64,000 nucleotides of DNA from Micromonospora vinacea (lineage in GTDB: Bacteria > Actinomycetota > Actinomycetes > Mycobacteriales > Micromonosporaceae). Both the position numbers and the translations under genes were made by a program. This document shows, one piece after another, positions 62,661 through 64,000 of this stretch; position 1 is the first letter of the stretch, and every line of letters starts with the position of its first letter. The notes under the pieces were generated by a model that had not been told where the DNA came from, made no database searches, and was given only the letters and a program-made list of their open reading frames with translations. Location: the NCBI RefSeq assembly GCF_015751785.1, contig NZ_JADOTY010000001.1:4402001-4466000 (forward strand), read 5' to 3'.

Positions 62661-63075
62661 GCGTGATAGCGCTGTGAAGTAGCTCGCCTAGGTGGCGGCG
62701 GAGCCGGATCGGCGTGTAAGACTTCCCGTGTACCCACCACGCGCTGGCGGGACTCGGTGAAATTCCGAACCGGCGGTGATCCACGGTCCAACCGTGGTCA
62801 GCCCGCGACCCGGACGGCTCTGCCGTCCGGTGGACCTGGTGAAAATCCGGGGCCGACGGTTGGGGGCGGTTCGTCCGCGCCCAGACAGTCCGGATGGGAG
62901 ACAGCGCGCGGGACGGACGGGTCCGAGCCGGCCGCTGGCTTCAGCGTGCCGTGCCGACCCCCCGGGGCGGCTCCGCCGTTCCCGGAATCCGCCACCGCCT
63001 GCCCGTGGCCCCATGGCCACCGCCTCCCTGACCGCCCGCGCGCGGACCGGCGAGTGAGAGGGCAGGGGCAGGGCG
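62661..63075 (+). other. ribD leader region
   Basis: The 415 bases between the response regulator and ribD hold a possible -10 (TAAGAC near 62717), the FMN riboswitch (62740-62908), and a ~165-base downstream stretch that is Pro/Arg-codon-like in frame but has no supported gene; it probably contains the riboswitch expression platform. Confidence 0.6.
62740..62908 (+). ncRNA. FMN riboswitch (RFN element)
   Basis: The FMN aptamer controls ribD in response to flavin mononucleotide. All hallmark segments are present in order: GGACTCGGTGAAATTCCG, ACCGGCGGTGAT, AGCCCGCGA, a variable stem (GACGGCTCTGCCGTC), GGACCTGGTGAAAATCCGG, GGCCGACGGT and AGTCCGGATGGGAGA. The P1 stem pairs CGCGCT (62740-62745) with AGCGCG (62903-62908). 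It precedes ribD by ~168 bases. Confidence 0.97.
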
Positions 63076-64000
63076 ATGGCCAGCGTCTCCGTTGATGAGG
63101 CGATGCGGCGTGCGATCGAGTTGGCGGCGCGCGGGCTCGGCACCACCAGCCCCAACCCGGTGGTCGGGTGCGTGCTGCTCGACGAGGACGGCGAGGTCGT
63201 GGGCGAGGGTTTCCACGCGTACGCCGGCGGGCCGCACGCCGAGATCGTCGCGCTGGCACAGGCCGGGCGGCGGGCCAAGGGTGGCACGGCTGTCGTCACT
63301 CTGGAGCCCTGCGACCACACCGGCCGCACCGGTCCCTGCAGTTCCGCGCTGGTCCAGGCGGGGGTGGGCCGGGTGGTCATCGCCGTGCCCGATCCCAACC
63401 CGGTCGCCTCCGGTGGCGCCGCCACCCTGCGCGCCGCCGGGGTCCGGGTCGACCTGGGGGTACGCGGCGAGGAGGCCGAGGCCGGCAACGTCGCGTGGCT
63501 GACCTCGATGCGCCGGGGCTGGCCGTACGTGATCTGGAAGTACGCCGCCACCCTCGACGGGCGCTCCGCCGCGGCGGACGGCACCAGCATGTGGATCACC
63601 TCGGAGGCGGCACGGATCGACGTGCACGCGCTGCGCGGCACTGTCGACGCGGTCATCGCCGGGGTGGGCACCGTGCTCGCCGACGACCCCCGGTTGACAG
63701 CCCGCAACCTGCGCGACGGCAGCCTGGCCATCCGGCAGCCGCTGCGGGTGGTGGTGGACAGCTCGGGGCGTACCCCGGCTGACGCCAAGGTCCGCGACGG
63801 CGCCGCGCGGACGTGGATCGCGACCGCCGACGAGGTCGGCGCCGACCCGGACGGCCGGGTCGACCTGTCGGCGCTGCTCGCGGCGCTGCACCAGCGCGGG
63901 GTCCGCGCGGTGCTGCTGGAGGGCGGCCCCCGGCTGGCCGGCGCGTTCCTGGAGGCCGGCCTGGTCGACAAGATCGTCGGGTACGTCGCGCCGCGATTGC
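63076..64000 (+). CDS. ribD: Riboflavin biosynthesis protein RibD (deaminase/reductase), 5' part
   Basis: RibD deaminates and reduces the pyrimidine intermediate in riboflavin synthesis. The frame from ATG 63076 runs off the right edge. The N-terminal deaminase shows the zinc motif PHAE (His54/Glu56) and LEPCDHTGRTGPC, and the reductase half begins near VIWKYAATLDGR, with WITSEAARIDVHALR and VLLEGGPRLAGAFLEAGLV. GCAGGGGCAG just upstream is a plausible ribosome site. It is under the FMN riboswitch. Confidence 0.96.
   Translation, partial: MASVSVDEAMRRAIELAARGLGTTSPNPVVGCVLLDEDGEVVGEGFHAYAGGPHAEIVALAQAGRRAKGGTAVVTLEPCDHTGRTGPCSSALVQAGVGRVVIAVPDPNPVASGGAATLRAAGVRVDLGVRGEEAEAGNVAWLTSMRRGWPYVIWKYAATLDGRSAAADGTSMWITSEAARIDVHALRGTVDAVIAGVGTVLADDPRLTARNLRDGSLAIRQPLRVVVDSSGRTPADAKVRDGAARTWIATADEVGADPDGRVDLSALLAALHQRGVRAVLLEGGPRLAGAFLEAGLVDKIVGYVAPRL

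Overview
The window is a high-GC actinobacterial chromosome segment, most likely from Micromonospora or a close relative (Micromonosporaceae). The evidence is frequent GTG starts, 4-base stop/start overlaps, BldD, the actinobacterial integration host factor MihF, a PriA without helicase motifs, and a gene order (alaS-ruvX-mltG-aroE-aroC-aroK-aroB-aroQ-efp-nusB-bldD-pyrR-pyrBC-carAB-pyrD-pyrF-mihF-gmk-rpoZ-coaBC-metK-priA-def-fmt-rsmB-rpe-ribD) that parallels the Streptomyces alaS-to-ribD region. This assignment is from gene content, not from a database search.

Layout. 1-10.2 kb: the end of rarA, a very long disordered membrane protein, two small membrane proteins, alaS, ruvX, mltG and a small secreted Cys-rich protein. 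10.2-10.7 kb: a gap with a long perfect-stem hairpin and a hexamer tandem repeat, then aroE. 11.5-25.4 kb: an accessory surface-polysaccharide island lying between aroE and aroC. It carries a secreted GH26-like glycosidase, a secreted repeat-propeller protein, a hexapeptide acyltransferase, a Wzz-like co-polymerase with a decayed kinase domain, a Wzy/ligase-like protein, a Wzx-like flippase, a sulfotransferase, an aminoglycoside-phosphotransferase-fold protein, a split Alg14/Alg13-type glycosyltransferase and a GT2 glycosyltransferase, closed by a strong hairpin terminator. 25.4-33.1 kb: aroC-aroK, then an IS110-family element plus a divergent esterase/WYL-regulator pair, then aroB-aroQ-efp-nusB and a bidirectional terminator.

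33.1-44.7 kb: bldD (minus strand) diverges from the pyrimidine operon pyrR-pyrB-pyrC-carA-carB-pyrD, with bioA and a 17-bp inverted repeat between pyrD and pyrF; pyrR has a recognisable PyrR-binding RNA motif next to its ribosome site. 44.8-51.8 kb: mihF, a guanylate-kinase-like gene with an altered P-loop, rpoZ, coaBC, metK, priA and a kinase fused to a ParB-like domain. 51.8-55.9 kb: a secreted trypsin-like protease divergent from a STAND/TPR regulator. 55.9-64 kb: def-fmt-rsmB, two tandem paralogous septum-formation-type lipoproteins, rpe, a receiver-GGDEF variant response regulator, an FMN riboswitch and the start of ribD, cut by the window edge.

The housekeeping genes cover chorismate synthesis, UMP synthesis, translation (alaS, efp, def, fmt, rsmB), cofactors (coaBC, metK, bioA, ribD) and transcription (nusB, rpoZ). 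The most unusual parts are the sulfotransferase/kinase-bearing polysaccharide island, the IS110 element with a long non-coding end, the altered gmk P-loop, the kinase-ParB fusion, and several structured intergenic repeats.
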